Below are positions 1 to 16,600 of a DNA stretch of 64,000 nucleotides, piece by piece. The notes beneath the pieces are model-generated. The model was not told the DNA's origin. It made no database searches and saw only the letters and a program-made list of their open reading frames with translations. The translations under genes were made by a program, and so were the position numbers. This DNA is from Pomphorhynchus laevis (Eukaryota > Acanthocephala > Palaeacanthocephala > Echinorhynchida > Pomphorhynchidae): contig WNNJ02003236.1 in the NCBI GenBank assembly GCA_012934845.2, positions 1-64,000 on the forward strand, in the 5' to 3' direction. Positions within the stretch are counted from its first letter, which is position 1; every line of letters starts with the position of its first letter.

Positions 1-1644
<1,644 letters not shown>

Positions 1645-2162
1645 TTAAACAGTTTATTCTACAATTAATTTTATAATAAATTCCTTAATAAAATTAACTA
1701 GCGATTGCCAATTTGAGCGAGAATTGCTTTAATATAAAAATAATCCCATATATTATGAAAATATGCAAATTATTTAAATTATATTAAATAATACTAAATT
1801 AATTTATTAATTTATTAAATTTTTATTAAATTTTTATTAAATACGTATACTCAGTAAGCTGATAGGATTAATATATGCATTATATTACAAGTATACATAA
1901 CACACCTGATTTATATCGGGTTCAAACCGCACCCACTTGTTTTTGGAAAACAAGAACCTATATATCGAGTTTGGCAAAGATTATTTCATGGAAAACAAGA
2001 ACTTGCATAAAGAGCAGTAGGGAATATCCCCTACTTATGACTCGTGTAAACTTTCAATAGTAATTTTTATAACGATAAAAAATTATTATTTAAATCGTTG
2101 AATTTAATGACGATTAAATTATTTTGACATCTTAGATGACATCAAAATGATGTCATCTAAGA

Positions 2163-4575
2163 CAGTGTTCATCAACCCCTGGTCCGCGAACCGGTGCCGG
2201 CCTGTGAAGAAAATATTTTTATTTTATAAAAATTATGATTTCCTTTACAGACAATGAGAAATGGTTCCGATGCAATAAAGAGGTATCACAGAAACATTGC
2301 TATCCTTGAGGAACTCTTTCGTTTTAAAAAACTTCAAATGACATTAAAACATAAAATATATGTTTTTTTTAAAAACACTTTTATAATCAGTATTAGGGCA
2401 GTGCGATTTCAAAAATGTTTCTAGTTTGATGCACTTCTGTTTAAATAATATATATTTTCAAATTGAACACTTTTTACTCCAATAAAATTAAATGAGTAAA
2501 CGTCCGAACATTTTAGAAAAATTTATTGAAAAAAACAACAAATGCTAGCTTTGACATGGAAGAGCCAAGTGGTTCAAATAATGCAAGCAATGAGACTATA
2601 GATAACCTTATCAGACCAAGTACATAAAAACCTTTACCAGTACAACGAATCATATTTATAATATGGTTTTACATAGATGAAAAAATCCAGCATTCCCTTG
2701 CCTCTATGTATAATATGTGGCGAAGACCTTTCAAATGATGCAATGAAGCCTATTAAAATGCTTCGTCACTTATGAACAAACCATCAGTCGCTAGAAGATA
2801 AACCTATGGCTTTTTTAAAAGATTACTGCAGGAACAAAAAGGACAGAGAGAGTTTATCCAGAAAATAATAAAATAATATCTACAAATGAAAAGGCCCCTA
2901 AGGCTTCATTCTTGGTCACAAATCGAATTGCTAGGTCTAAAAAAGCATTTACGATTGGTGAGGAAGTGATTTTGCCATGTACTAAAGATATTTGTCGTGA
3001 AATCCTTGGAGAAGAGTCTGCGAAGAGAATATCAAATATACCTTTGTCTGCTAGCACTATAACTATGAGAATTGATGAAATTGCCCTTACTGGGGAAAAT
3101 ATCCGAATCGCTATGGTATGCACTCCAGGTAGACGAATCTACAAACATTGATAACAAGGCACTGCTTCTTGTTTTTGTAAGATACATTTATAAGGAAGAT
3201 GTACAAGAGGACTTGTTATGTGCCTTATCTCTTCCGACCCACACTACAGGGATCAGATATTTGACGTGATAAATGAATATGTCTCTAAACATTTTGATTA
3301 AAACTTTTGTGTGAGTATATGTAGAGATGGTGCTGCTATGATTGGCAGACTATCTAGGCTAGCCGCAAGAATAAAGGAGGTTTCCCCAAAATGTGAATCT
3401 ATACACTGTATAATTCACAGGGAAATGCTTGCAAGTAGAAAAACGGACACAGAACTTAACACTGTGCTGGGTGATGTCGTTAAAGTCATCAACTATATCA
3501 AAGCACGTGCTTTAAATTCACGCCTGTTTGAACAGCTTTGCGAAGAGATGGATGCAGATCATACATGTCTTCTTCTACATACCGAAATAAGATGGCTTTC
3601 TAGAGGAAAATTTTAAGACAGAGTATTTGAATTGCGTGATGCTCTAAAAAGATTTCTAGAAGAAAAAGAATCACATATGGCAGTATTTTTCAGCGACAGT
3701 GTATGGTTGTCAATGTTGGCTTTCTTTTGTGATGTATTCGGCTTTCTCAATGATCTGAACTTGTCACTTCAGGGGGATGGCAACAGTGTTAAAGTTAGCA
3801 GATAAGGTTGCAGCTTGCAAATCCAAGACAGAGATGGGGCTACGGCGTGTAAATGAAGGTGTTCTAGATGTGTTTCAATACTGTCTGAATATTTGTGCGG
3901 AAAAGAAACGAATGATATTCACCATCAATTCATTTCTAATCATTTATCTCTGCTTATTGAAGAATTTGAGAAATATTTTCCGGCCTCCAAAGATCTAAGA
4001 ATCGGCAATGAATGAATACGTGATCCATTTCTCAATTCACCATCTGGTAAAGATATTTCCTTGCAAATACAAGAGCAGTTATAGGATGTCGTGAACGACA
4101 ACAACTTCAAAAGTGAATTTTCATTTTCGACTCTAACAAGTTTTTGGATTAAAGTTATGAGCGAACATCATGAAATTGAAACCCTTGCACTTAAATCTTT
4201 ATTGCCATTTCACACATCTTACCTATATGAATCTGGATATTCGGTGGTTTCTGCAACTAAAACAAAATACCGAAATAGGTTGAATATTAGCGAAACACTT
4301 AGAGTGTCTCTATCTTCTATTACCCTAAGGTGGAATCTCCTTATTGAAGATACACAAGCACAAGGTTCTTATTGATTTGAATTGTATTTTGGGACATATT
4401 AAATGCATCTTTATAAATTTTTTAATCAATTTTTAATATTTTGTACATAAGTTTGCGATTGTAAGAAAGGTGTTGTTTCAAATTTGATATTAAAAGAATT
4501 GGATATAGTTTGCCAGTCCGCGTATTTTTTTTAACTTTGACCGGTCCGTGATGTCAATAATGTTGGGGAGCACTG
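2163..4575 (+). mobile_element. Decayed hAT DNA transposon (ZBED5/Buster-like), 2.4 kb
   Basis: The ends are imperfect inverted repeats: CAGTGTTCATCAACC at the left and the complement CAGTGCTCCCCAACA at the right. They are flanked by an 8-bp duplication, atctaaga (2155-2162) and atttaata (4576-4583). The intact fold-back copy has the same site once, which confirms the insertion. The element codes for a transposase on the plus strand but is broken by stops and frameshifts. It lies in the PKN intron in antisense orientation. Confidence 0.88.
2690..4375 (+). pseudogene. hAT transposase with BED zinc finger, broken
   Basis: 2695-2800 gives a BED finger, LCIICGEDLSNDAMKP then RHL-stop-TNH, with C-x2-C and His ligands but a TGA inside. 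2890-3090 reads KAPKASFLVTNRIARSKKAF. The next blocks (3110-3270, 3311-3616) give VDESTNIDNKALLLVFVRYI and CRDGAAMIGRLSRLAARIKE, then IHCIIHREMLASRK and TEIRWLSRGK. These are typical catalytic-core segments of the ZBED5/GTF2IRD2-related hAT group. 4091-4375 holds the C-terminal dimerisation region (YLYESGYSVVSATKTKYRNR). The frame changes at least four times, so it is inactive. Confidence 0.88.
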
Positions 4576-5207
4576 ATTTAATATGTCAAAATAATTTAAA
4601 AACATCTTCGTTGACATTTGAATTGACGCTTTGATCTCACAGAGGTATTTATTTTGAAATAAGATCTTTTTGTGATCATAAACTTATTTACGAAAAATTC
4701 GTGAATAAACCCGAATATTAATATAATAATATATAATTATTAAAATATGATGTAAATGCCGACAACTAAATTTTGACCAGGGAGAGCCAACACCCACAAA
4801 TTAATTTTAGATTTGATATTTTCACTTGTGCAATTTTTTAGTTGATACGCTATACCAGTGCATATCAAAAATTATTAAAAAAAATAACAATCTTCGTGTG
4901 CAAACAAACCAAATTAGAAATCGGGAATATTCAATATACAAATATTTCTTTGTGGTCATATATATTTTACCATAAACTCGAGCTGTATTGTAAAAATGAG
5001 GTGTGGAAAGATTTTCATTTTAAATAAATTATAATTTATTAACAATTTAAAATGAAATAAAAATACAGAGAATTATCAAATTATTCCAATTTTTATTAAT
5101 TGAAATTAGTAAATTTTAAATTAATAAATGTTCTTACGTTAAATCAACTTCATATTGAATTTGTTATAATTAATTTTAAAAGTTAGAATTTGAACATTTT
5201 TATCTTA

Positions 5208-7757
<2,550 letters not shown>

Positions 7758-8207
7758 CTAAATAATTTCTCAAATATTACAAGTTATTATTGACAAATTA
7801 TAATTTGAAATATAATATATAATTATATTATAAAAATATTATGATTAATATTATAATAACATCTTATATGTCACATCTTATATTAAATCCATTTTTTAAT
7901 GAAAACAATCCACATTTCTACATGTCCGATATAATAACATAACCTGATTTGTATCACTTCAGAATGTCATACTCCGATTTAAAAATACTTCTTTCTTATC
8001 CCTACAAATCCAGTCAAATGCTCGTGATAAAGTTTGTAGACAGTTTCATATATTTCAATTGTAAATCATTCTCTAGTAATTGAATTTCGTCGGAAAACAG
8101 ATAGTTTTCGGAAGTAGTCAGAGCAGAATAATTTTTTTATTAATTTTTTTATATCTATTTTTTGATAATGTAAATTATCCAACAAAATCAAAATTGAAAC
8201 ACGATAC
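7758..8207. other. PKN intron of 450 nt, no feature seen
   Basis: AT-rich intron between the glycine-loop exon and the N-lobe exon. I see no repeat shared with the rest of the window and no coding signal on either strand. Confidence 0.7.
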
Positions 8208-8292
8208 CTTTCCAAAATGACCTCTGCCCAGCACAGTAATGAATCGAAAGTCATCAATGCAAAACGTGGGTAGTGAAGATGATGTAAATGGT
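8208..8292 (-). CDS. PKN: PKN exon k: start of kinase domain, glycine-rich loop
   Basis: The exon has 1 nt plus 28 codons. It is bounded by TACTACAG and GGAAAG|GTATCG. It reads ...IDDFRFITVLGRGHFGK, the first beta strand and ATP-binding loop GxGxFGxV of an AGC kinase. The V of the motif opens the next exon. A 50-nt intron separates it from the linker exon. Confidence 0.96.
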
Positions 8293-8342
8293 CTGTAGTA
8301 ATAAAATAAAGTAATTTAGTACAAACACAAACAGTAAATTAC

Positions 8343-8880
8343 ATAATCGAAACAACATTGGTGTGATTATCTGCAGAGAATCGAACGTGCATCGATGATG
8401 AGCCATTGCATTTGTTATCAGAGTGTGCTGACTTCTTGAAACTGTTTAACTTTATATTTTTGAATTCGCTGCAAATTTGAGATCCGATACATTTGTTGCA
8501 CGATTTTAGATTGATTGAGTTTGAATTATTAACCGGTAAACGACTTTCGAAAAGTGGATAAATCGTTCTTTCCGAATCGCTATATTTTTGCTTTAACAGA
8601 AATGAGTCAAATAGACTCCTACGGTCTTCAAGGCTAGTGGTCGTTGTGCATGTAAAATCATCATCGACTTTATTCTTAAGAATAGCAAAGTCCAGCATCG
8701 ACGGCAAAGATGATTCGTCTAATGAATACATATCATCATAGGCCCTACTGTGACTTTTGATTTTAATAGACGGAATGCCAGTATGGACAGAAGGATGCAT
8801 GTAACTATTATCAGAATCTTTGCTTATCGCAGATCCACCGGAATCAATGCTACTAGCACCATTGGTTCGCTTTGTACGAA
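8343..8880 (-). CDS. PKN: PKN exon j: Ser-rich regulatory linker
   Basis: The exon has 2 nt, 178 codons, then 2 nt. The acceptor is ATATTTTTAG|TT and the donor AT|GTAATT. It is a low-complexity linker rich in Ser, Asn, Asp and Lys, with no fold I can name. It sits exactly where relatives carry a poorly conserved Pro/Ser linker between C2 and kinase. Placement rests on position, phase (A|TT before, AT|A after) and the open frame, not on homology. The open frame upstream of the acceptor, to 9019, is intron. Confidence 0.88.
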
Positions 8881-9939
8881 CTAAAAATATAATGTAAGCA
8901 AGTTTAAAGCAATTAAATGCATCTTTTAAATAAATGCATCTTGTTAAATAGAAAACTGTCAACGACCGCATTAATATCAACAATCTACTACAAAATGATG
9001 TCATGGACTCTAGTTGCAAGGTGCAACTGGTGCTTCATAAAATCAATAAGTTTTGATAAGACCATAGAGCGTAAAAGGCGTGGATCGAACTTGCTTGAAC
9101 TTGAGAAATGCCATAATTTTAAAAGTTTATTAGAAAATATAGTTATAGAGAAATGATAAATTCAGAAATTTAAACTTGCGCAATCAATTTAACGCATTAA
9201 AATGCTTGCTGAACTAGTTAATTTCGTATATTCAACAATTTTTGTTAATAATTAGTAAAATGTAAAAAATTATAATTTACTTAATATTATCAAAATATAT
9301 TTAAAAGGTAATTTTTTACAACATAATTATAATTATATAAAACATAATTATGAATTTAATATTTCATTTTCTTAGATTAATAAATCGATTCATTAACACA
9401 TTTTTAATAAATTATTAATAATTTATTAATTGATTTATTAATAAATTAATAAAAATTATGTTTTAGATAATAAACGACAAAACATTTAATTTTCAAAATG
9501 TGAAATTATTGTGCAAAATTAAAGAACTGTTATTTATTGGATACGCACCAATTAAAATCATAATCATTTGATTTCAAAAACAGAGAACATGTACAAATGC
9601 GACGATGTACAATATTAGCTGTATAATATATGGGCTTTATAGGTCTCACCAGTGCTTTTTTAAGTGATCAATTACACAACAATTAATCTGTAAAATAATT
9701 AATAAATAATTAATAATTAATTTATTACAATTAATAAATTGCAATTGTAACTGGCAAACATTTTCAAAATGTTATAAATTTTTTAATTTACATGATTATG
9801 CATTCTTATCTTATTAATGCATGGCTGCAAATACAATAAAAGTCGACACACTTTATTTTTATGCTCTCGTTTTGACTCATGAAATTTAGCAATATAAATA
9901 AAGTTTTGGTTGGAAATACGGATATTTTTATACCAATAA

Positions 9940-10058
9940 GTTGTAAATAGTTGATGATGATCCATTATTGATAAAGAATTATTGGAGCTGAATCAAAAGA
10001 AATGGAAAAATTTTATTGATATTTCACTAACTTCTGTTAGCATCTTCAGAAAATTACC
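9940..10058 (+). repeat. Short dispersed repeat, Penelope-type 3' end, copy 1
   Basis: It shares ATTATTGGAGCTG-ATCAAA, then TTTTATTGATATTTC-CTAAC and GTTAGCATCTTCAGAAAATT with the copies near 11.8 and 12.1 kb. Upstream is a weak copy of AAATAGTTGATGATGATCCA. The gene-like strand is the minus strand: TCTGAAGATGCTAACAGAGG, then GCGAAATATC. This style of sequence follows the reverse transcriptase in some Penelope-like elements. That link is inference; no enzyme is attached. Confidence 0.55.
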
Positions 10059-11580
10059 ATTTAATAAGATATAAATTATAAATATCTTATTATAATTAAG
10101 ATATAAGATAAAATTTAAGATATAAATATTATTCTTTATAATATTATATTTATTATGTGAAATTTATATAATAAATATTATTTTATCCTATAGGATAAAA
10201 TAAGACTAAATTTGAGTATTTAGTTCAAAATGCTTAATAAAAATTTTAAAAAATTATGTAAATTAATAAAAAAAAATTAGATAATTATTTAAAAGTCTTC
10301 ATAAAATTATAAAATGCAAATTAGTGTTTAGAAATAAAATAACACAGTGAATCAGAGAGTTAATGCGAGACCCAATTTTAAAATATTTTGTTCGGATAGA
10401 TATCAATAATCTATTATTTCGTCTTATTCAATTAATTATTATCTGATCATTATTCAATATTTACTTTAAATTGAAATTAACAGATTTTGTAATTGTCATC
10501 TCGATATTCGTGCATGTATATCTTTGCATATATTTGCAAAGTAAAAATGCGTGATAGTTTATAATTTTCGAATTTACAAAATACAAGAGTTATGTGGTCA
10601 TGTATAGCAATATGATTTTTAATGATTTTAATCTTTTAATGATTTTTAAAAGAATTAATGGAAAATTAATAAAAGAAACTATATTTGTATTATATAAAAT
10701 CAAATTGTAATTAATTATTAAAGTTTAATAAATTAGTTAATTTATTTACTTTTAGGTAATCACCTTATATTAAACGGGCACAATTCGGACCATTTTAGTA
10801 TTTGTACAATTTTATTAAAATAATATGATATAAAACAAATCCTAATCAATTTTTAAAATTAAATAAAGGTTTTTAATTTGATAGTATTAAATATTATTGT
10901 ATACTTTTATGAAAATATGAAGTCGTTATTTCCTTTCTAGCCTACGACAACAACCAATATGCAAAATGCGCATTAGTCATTCAAAATCTAATTTCATTCC
11001 TCATATGATACGATACCATCGATGCACTCAATTGATGATATTTCGGGCTACATCCATTGATTCATCTTACTTGAGTGTTAATTTTGAGCGTATCAAAAAA
11101 ATATAACAATATTGAATATTGAATATTATCTGATCATTATCAACTATTTACAATTCGTAACGATAATGTTATCGATAACATCTCAATGATGTCATTGAGA
11201 GATTGTCTGTTATTTTGTAATAATAAATATTATTATTACAATATTGAGAAATATTTGCTGGCAATATTGAGAAACCAGATGAGATAAAAGATAGCCGAAA
11301 TAAATATAAATTCTAAAATGTAAATTTTTTATGTAGCATTGTGTGTCCGGATTTATAAAAGAATTTTTTTCTCACAAACAATTAAAGAGTGTCCTAAAAC
11401 GGACCTAACGTCTATCATTAAGAGGGAGTGATCAGGTACGCCTTTGGTGTACCTGGGCAATCTTGGGATTTGTCTACTTTTTAAAAGGACGGCCCCAGAA
11501 TAAATATTAAGATTTATGAAGCTTTTCACATAGCGACTACCGTACAATGTAAGCCTTGATTGGATCCTCAGGTGTGGTGT

Positions 11581-11655
11581 GAGAGAGACGCTGAGTGGTT
11601 TAGCAGGAAGGCGGCGCGTTCGTGTATTCTGGTGGGCTTAGATCCCACTTATCTT
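11581..11655 (+). repeat. tRNA-like sequence (tRNA pseudogene or SINE head)
   Basis: A 75-nt segment folds partly like a tRNA. The D arm is GCT, loop GAGTGGTTT, AGC (11590-11604). A perfect 5-bp T arm is GTGGG, 7-nt loop CTTAGAT, CCCAC (11632-11648). The acceptor ends GAGAGAG and TTATCTT pair at 6 of 7 positions counting two G-U pairs. The anticodon stem does not pair, so it is not a working tRNA. TGAGTGGTTTAG and GGCTTAGATCC resemble the A and B boxes of a polymerase III promoter in a Leu/Ser-type tRNA. Confidence 0.55.
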
Positions 11656-11792
11656 CTTATTAACAGCCAAAAAACTTTTATGTTATTTAGTCCGTTGATA
11701 TTTAAGAACCAATTGACTCTTATTGTTTCCGTTTTGTTTTGTTGAACTCCATATTTATACCTCATTTATATCTTTATAAAAAAACCTTTAAT

Positions 11793-11874
11793 AAGAATTA
11801 TTGGAGCTGGATCAAAAAAGGGGGACATTTCATTTGATATTTCGCTAACCTATGTTAGCATCTTCAGAAAATTA
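11793..11874 (+). repeat. Penelope-type end repeat, copy 2
   Basis: Same repeat as 9940-10058. It reads AAGAATTATTGGAGCTGGAT at its start and TTAGCATCTTCAGAAAATTA at its end, with a G-run in place of an A-run in the middle. Confidence 0.55.
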
Positions 11875-12089
11875 ATCTAATTATTTGTAATTTTCTGTAA
11901 CTTTCTAATTTGTGGCTTCCGAGACTTCATTTTTAAATTTTGTCTAAATCATATAATTATTTAAACATTTACATTCTAACATTTAAAAGTGTTCATCAAA
12001 TTTAAATTTTAAATCTTTAAATTTTTAATTTAGAATATTATTTTTAATGACAATTATTCGTTATTTACAACAATAACGATATTAATTTT

Positions 12090-12290
12090 AAATAGTTGAT
12101 AATGAACCATTTATTAATAAAGAATTATTAGAGCTGGATCAAAGAAAGAGGGAAAATTTTATTGATATTTCCCTAACCTCTGTTAGCATCTTCAGAAAAT
12201 TACCTGAAGCAATTTTTTGAAGATGCTAACAAAGGTAAGCAAATATCAAATAAAAGTTTCCTCTTTTTCGATCCAGCTACAGCAATTCAA
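12090..12290. repeat. Penelope-type end repeat, copies 3 and 4, tail to tail
   Basis: Copy 3 (12090-12203, plus) ends TTAGCATCTTCAGAAAATTA. Copy 4 (12209-12290) starts at once in reverse, TTTTTTGAAGATGCTAACAA, and ends ATCCAGCTACAGCAATT. The pair forms a long imperfect hairpin with almost no spacer. Confidence 0.6.
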
Positions 12291-12605
12291 TTGCAGATAT
12301 CTTGTGAAACACAGGTCCTTTTTTTCGTTTCGTTTATTTATTTATATAAAATATAAAAAGGACATATCTTGTGAAACATAAGGCATTAAAAACGACAATC
12401 ACAGGTATATGATAATACATTTATTAAATAGGTCAAGAATAAATAGGTTACAACGCAAAAGATACTCCTGGCAGTAAAGCAGGAAGCTTTTCACTGATAA
12501 TTAAGTGAACAAATAAAGAAGGCATAACTATATTTCACAAGATTATAAGGAATACCTTCAAAGATTATATCATCAGAAAATTACTATTCGAACATAACAT
12601 GCTAT

Positions 12606-12686
12606 TATGAAAAAGCTAACAAAAGTTATCGAAGTATCAAATAAAATTCTCTCCTTTTTTGATTTAACTCCAATAATTCTTTATCA
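12606..12686 (-). repeat. Penelope-type end repeat, copy 5 (reverse)
   Basis: It reads AAAAAGCTAACAAAAGTTAT and later TTAACTCCAATAATTCTTTA, a diverged reverse copy of the same family. A degenerate TCATCAGAAAATTAC lies just upstream at about 12570. Confidence 0.5.
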
Positions 12687-13497
12687 ATTTGATGTTGTGA
12701 TAGTTTTTCTATTACAAAATCAACTTAACTTGAAACAGCTATTAAAGTATACTACATAAAATCCAGATAAATAAATGGATCATTATCAACTATTTAAAAA
12801 GTAAATCTTCCGTTTCAAATACGGCTGATCTCTGCAACATCACATAATTAATGAAGGGTGTACATACAGTATAACCTCCCGTCAGTATTTAGATGAGATA
12901 AGCCGACGAAATAATAAATTAATAAATAATATTTTTTTTATGTAGCATTGGGTGTTAGAATTTATAAAAGAATTTTTTTACCACAAACAATTTCAAGAAA
13001 CAAGTTATGTGGCATATCTATGCTGACTTGTCAGCTGATGTGTGATTAGTTAAGTTATACGGAATTAGTTAAAAATGTAATACATGAGTGAATGATTGAT
13101 GAGTGAATTTAACATTCATTTATTATGAATGAAATTCAATTAATGAAATACATTTTAACATTCATTGTTGTTTCATCTGAATTTATTTTTGACTTTGTTG
13201 GGACGAAACCTGATAACTGAGAAGTTTCACTTAATGTTTCTTAATTTCTTTATGTTTAGAATCGATGTTCGTAATTGTCTTAACATATTCCGTTATTGTT
13301 AATTAATTGTTTGTAAAAATACTCTTGTAACATTATTTAATTTACTGCCACAGAATAAATCAGTCAATACATATTTCAATGTGCCATTACAGGGATTACA
13401 GGAAAATGTTTATAAAAAATAGTTTTGGTTAGTTACGTTTACGACTTAGCAAATTACTCATAAATTATTGTAACAAGTAAAATTATCAAATGTTTAC

Positions 13498-13611
13498 TTG
13501 GATTAGAATCATTATCATTTCTAGAAAAGGGTAAAATCACTCCTCGCATTAGCAGTCTAGTCCATGTCAATAGATCGATATTTGCGTCGAATGGCCTTGG
13601 TAATTTTCGTC
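13498..13611 (-). CDS. PKN: PKN exon i: post-C2 conserved segment
   Basis: The exon has 2 nt, 37 codons, then 1 nt. It is bounded by TTATCTAG and CCA|A|GTAAAC. It encodes RKLPRPFDANIDLLTWTRLL, matching the FLRAPQMNINIATWGRLVRR block that follows the C2 domain in other PKNs. It then moves into an Asn/Asp/Ser-rich linker. It stands alone between two introns of 4.6 and 5.0 kb. Confidence 0.93.
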
Positions 13612-16600
13612 CTAGATAAATTAAAATTGAAATTAATATTTGAAAGCAAATATTAGATTAGATATAATATTAGATTAATAATATAATATATTATATTATT
13701 TATTAATATAAATATTAAAAAATATCAATAAATATAAATAAATATTAATATTTATTTATATTATTATAAATAAATAGTGGTGTTTATTAATAATTTATAA
13801 ATAATGGTGTTTTTGGTCCATGTAAAAGTTACATGAGCACTTCCTCGTGTAAAAAATTGTAAGATCCATTCGGAATAATTTTATTAAAAATTAAATAATT
13901 AATTATTTAATAATTAAATCAATTAAATTATTAAATTAAATTAATTAATAATTTATTATCATCAAACTTAATAATTTGATAAAACAAATATGTGAATTAG
14001 GCATTTTATTTTTTTACGATTTACATCCAAAAACTTATACGAAAAGTTACAAGCAAATTCGCAATGAAATAGTTATTAATGATTTAAACTATTAAAAAAG
14101 CTTTTTAACTAAAAAAAGTTAAAACGTTTTTGTGAAAATTACAAAAAGATAATGATTTTTTAGTAAAAAAATTCGTTCTTGTTGATAAAAGTTAATAACT
14201 TTTATTTAAAAGTTAATCTACATTATAACTTAATCATTTTATAAAACTTCAAAAATAAAGAGTAACTCTGTATTACGAGTACCTCCCGCCAAGGTAAAAA
14301 TAGTGCATTCACATGAGCCAAAAATAAACTAGGAATATTAGAATAAATAGGAACTTGCAATACTTTGTCAGCACACAAAATTAAAAATTTTAATTTTTTT
14401 TAACCAGCTTATACCATATAGGAGACCTATGATATTATATGTTTTTAATTATTGTATAAATACAATAAAAATAATATGTAATTGATTTAATTTGTAAAAA
14501 TTAAATCAAATAAATCAATTAATTCAATTAAAATTAAATGACAAACTATCATCTGTTAAAAAAGAATGTTTTGTTGCTATAATTTCAGATTATGAGAGAT
14601 TGTCATCGATAAATGTTTCAGTCAACGCAAATCGTTTTTAAATATAGCTGTTGCAAACTTCCGATGCTTCAAAGAACAAAAATTACGGTTTAATAAAAAT
14701 AAATTCATGTAAATTTAGTTAAATGGTGTTAAATAGTTAATTTAGTTTGAAAAATGTTGACTAAAAATTCGGTATACATTTAATAAAGCTTGAGTATTAA
14801 GTACTTATAATATAAATAAAAGATTTAAAATTATTATATATCGATATTATAATAGATTTCCTCTATAACCATGTTTCCTCTTTTATGCATTTCCTCTTAC
14901 GACATAAATGTCGTAAATGTCGACATAAATGTCCTTATGACATAAGGACATTTCGAGGCATTTTATCTGCTAATTAGTTATATTTAATTTTATTTTGTTG
15001 TATTTTTCTCAAAAAGAGAAAAATACAAAACAGAATGAGAAATATTTGTACATCTTAATTTACATTAGGGCATTTCCATGATCATGTAAATGATCATGCA
15101 TAAGATCATTTACAATGATCATTTAAATATCTTATTTAAATTTGGATTCTTTCAGAATTTTATCATTACAAATTCTTTCATTCTAATGTAGATTTGGATA
15201 TAATTATATATTATAATAATATATTATAATAATATATTAATAATATATTAATAATTAAAATACTTAAATGAAAACCACTAAAATTTTGCATGTGAAAGTG
15301 TGTCAGCATCATAAGATTGCAAGATCACTTAACTTATCTCATTAATCAATTGATTTCTTTTTGATTTCTTATTTGTTAATAACAAATTAAGAAAGATATT
15401 AGATATTAGGGTATACTAAGGTCTATTGACATCATTAAATGCAAATTAATTGTGCATTAATTATTGGATGCACGCATATGCAGCATGTGCGATCCCATAT
15501 ATAATAAAATATCCATGTAGGTTATTGTGGTCACTAAGTTTAGAAGCAATCGACCTGAGAATCTGCAAGGTAAGAATGCAAACACAGAAAATAATTCTTA
15601 TTTTCAAAGAAAACTCTCTACGAACAACCCACTTTTGTCTAATTACAACAAAATTTAATATTCGTTTCTACTAGAAAACTTCATTTTATTAAACGCGTTT
15701 CCATTTATGGTGACATGATCAAATAAAAGAAAGAATATCTTTGGATACAAGTCTAACAACACTGTGTCAATTAAATTAGATAAATACAAAAACCAGACTT
15801 TTACAAAAATTAATGATTTTATAGCATCAAACCAAACTATATTGATTTATGATCCGATATCAATTGTCATGTGGGCAATAAAAACATTTTCTTTGCAATA
15901 AAAAAGTGTATTTTGTATAAACTGTTTCTAAAAGTAATATTTCACTTGGAAATTAATCCACAATTCACAAAAGGTGTAAAGAAAAGTTGCGTGTAATTTG
16001 AGAAATTTTATTCCATAAAAACATTGCATTTTAAAATCATCTGTCATTTAAGATAAATCAGACTAAATTACTGCGGATTGAAATTATATGCGGATTAAAA
16101 TTGGCTTGAGAAATGAAATATTGTATTTTTATGAAAAAAATCCTACCGAAAGAAAATACTGCAATAATTGCGAGATTATTTAACTAATTTTGGTAGTTTT
16201 TACAATTAAAATTAATTAGAAATTAATTAAAAAATTAATCAGAAACGTTTTGTTCTGGAAGGTTAATTGTAATACAGCAATTTATGCCTAATTAAATAAT
16301 TAATATATTAATAACTAATATATTAATATATAATTTAATATTTACCTAATTAATTATTGTAAAATTAATATAAAATTATTAATATTATAAAAAAAAACAT
16401 TTAAAAGCTAATTGTCTGTACTATGAAGTAGACTTTACCAAGTCAACTTTATAAAGTCATCTTTGTAATCGTGTTTATCAGTCATTGAATGAATTTTATC
16501 TATGCCACTGTATTTTCTACTTTATTCTTTAGTTTATTGAGGATTCTACGACGACTTAAAATTCACAGACAAATAGAGTAAATTGCCTGATAATTTGAAA

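Larger units (their letters stand above)
2111..4755. repeat. Fold-back repeat, copy 2, split by the hAT element
   Basis: Left part 2111-2162 contains the perfect hairpin TCTTAGATGACATCA / TGATGTCATCTAAGA around AAA. The right arm resumes at 4584 and continues to about 4755. Joining the two sides across the insertion gives the uninterrupted order seen in copy 1. This shows that the hAT element landed inside an existing repeat. Confidence 0.75.
8881..13497. other. PKN intron with Penelope-type end repeats and a tRNA-like sequence
   Basis: 8881-9900 is AT-rich, with only the antisense/intronic extension of the linker frame. 9940-12690 carries five short repeat copies and a tRNA-like segment (listed separately). 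A stretch of about 65 bp (TTTTTTATGTAGCATTG to TTTATAAAAGAATTTTTTT) occurs at 11325-11385 and again at 12934-12996. 13000-13497 shows nothing recognisable. Confidence 0.65.

Noticed and set aside
8881-9019. Upstream extension of the linker exon open frame
   Set aside because: A good acceptor (ATATTTTTAG) in the correct phase precedes 8880, and the extension is AT-type sequence without conservation.
14283-14328. A 46-nt candidate exon between the C2 cluster and exon i, with fitting length
   Set aside because: Its translation has no PKN resemblance. The exon at 18604-18673 fits both phase and sequence (KLIRHRKLF).
15450-15674. Plus-strand open frame of 74 codons
   Set aside because: No family resemblance, AT-driven composition, inside a PKN intron; treated as chance.
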